A stretch of 5,111 nucleotides of DNA from Chitinophagales bacterium (GTDB lineage: Bacteria > Bacteroidota > Bacteroidia > Chitinophagales > UBA10324). This document shows positions 4,649 to 5,111 of the stretch, in pieces; position 1 is the first letter of the stretch, and each line of letters begins with the position of its first letter. The translations under genes were made by a program, and so were the position numbers. The stretch is from positions 1-5,111 of the forward strand of contig JAJAYG010000058.1 in NCBI GenBank assembly GCA_026786335.1. Reading direction: 5' to 3'. The notes under the pieces are model-generated. The model was given only the letters and a program-made list of their open reading frames with translations. It did not search any database and had not been told where the DNA came from.

Positions 4649-5111
4649 ATTTCCCATTTCTCAAAATACAAACACCACTGACTAATCTCACAAATTTCAC
4701 ACTTCGGCTTTCTGGCAACACAAACATATCGCCCATGCAAAATCAACCAGTGATGGGCAATAGAAATTTTTTCTTCAGGAATGTATTTGATGAGTTGTAA
4801 TTCTGTTTGCAAAGGATTCTTGGCTCCTTTGGTTAAACCCAATCTTGCTGAAACCCGAAACACATGTGTATCAACAGCCATCTTCGGTTGATTGAAGATG
4901 CAGGAGGCAATTACGTTCGCTGTCTTTCTTCCTACACCCGGAAGTTTCTGCAACTCCTCAACATCAGAAGGCACTTCACTATTAAAATCATTCACCAGCA
5001 TTTTGGCCATGCCAATCAAATGTTTGGTTTTGTTATTGGGAAATGAAATGCTTTTGATGAGCTGAAATACCTCTTCGGTAATTGCATTTGATAATGAATG
5101 CGCATCGTGAA
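4639..5111 (-). CDS. nth: Endonuclease III (DNA glycosylase/AP lyase), 5' end beyond the window
   Basis: The minus-strand frame stays open to the window edge, giving 156 full residues of a protein usually about 210-220 long; the N-terminal part is missing only because the window ends. Counting from the first full codon (5109), the helix-hairpin-helix LPGVGRKTANVI is at 56-67 with the catalytic lysine at 62. The catalytic aspartate in VDTHVFRV is at 80, the same 18-residue spacing as K120 and D138 of the E. coli enzyme. The C-terminus has cysteines at 130, 137, 140 and 146 in the C-x6-C-x2-C-x5-C pattern that binds a [4Fe-4S] cluster. The enzyme removes oxidised pyrimidines in base excision repair and cuts at the abasic site. 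All visible key residues are intact. An in-frame TTG at 5019 is an internal leucine (KHLIGMAK), not a start. A tandem repeat overlaps the stop codon. Confidence 0.96.
   Translation of the reverse strand, partial: HDAHSLSNAITEEVFQLIKSISFPNNKTKHLIGMAKMLVNDFNSEVPSDVEELQKLPGVGRKTANVIASCIFNQPKMAVDTHVFRVSARLGLTKGAKNPLQTELQLIKYIPEEKISIAHHWLILHGRYVCVARKPKCEICEISQWCLYFEKWEIRK

Noticed and set aside
4546..4800. An 84-codon plus-strand open frame opposite the 3' end of nth
   Set aside because: It runs through the palindrome and the tandem repeat and then antisense to well-conserved endonuclease III codons. Its translation has no recognisable domain, and nth explains the region.
5017..5019. TTG as a possible start of a short endonuclease III
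   Set aside because: The frame continues upstream through family-like sequence (EEVFQLIKSISF, NNKTKHLIGMAK) to the window edge, so this codon is an internal leucine.

Overview
The window looks like chromosomal DNA from an AT-rich Bacteroidota species, probably a free-living, Chitinophagia- or Sphingobacteriia-like lineage. The evidence is a C-terminal type A sorting domain of the type IX secretion system, starts without Shine-Dalgarno sequences, several TAnnTTTG boxes of the Bacteroidota -7 type, and protein families typical of the phylum. The placement is inference; no marker gene gives a genus.

Layout. (1) 1-309, plus strand: 3' end of a secreted protein, possibly a metallopeptidase, with a T9SS sorting tail. 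(2) 319-1209, minus: a flavin reductase family protein, converging on the first gene with a 9-nt gap. (3) 1210-1275: a tandem dyad or long hairpin. (4) 1276-2250, minus: a lipoprotein with a Ycf48/Hcf136-like seven-bladed propeller. It is preceded by an overlapping, TTG-initiated 42-codon ORF (2247-2375) that encodes a signal-peptide-like sequence. (5) 2469-3656, minus: a class III PLP aminotransferase. (6) 3657-3777: divergent promoter region. (7) 3778-4284, plus: a two-TM membrane protein whose layout recalls Ycf4. (8) 4375-4447, plus: tRNA-Phe(GAA), with its own promoter-like box and leader hairpin, followed by three stacked palindromes, one of them a convincing intrinsic terminator. (9) 4639-5111, minus: C-terminal three quarters of endonuclease III, cut by the window edge.

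The genes do not form one obvious pathway. The only tight unit is the small ORF plus the propeller lipoprotein, joined by an ATGA overlap, possibly with the flavin reductase downstream. No CRISPR array, transposase, phage gene or defence cassette is visible. The points most worth following are the unannotated small secreted ORF, the Ycf4-like membrane protein in an apparently non-photosynthetic genome, the aminotransferase with a substituted substrate-carboxylate position, and the palindromes at 1231-1268 and 4453-4590.
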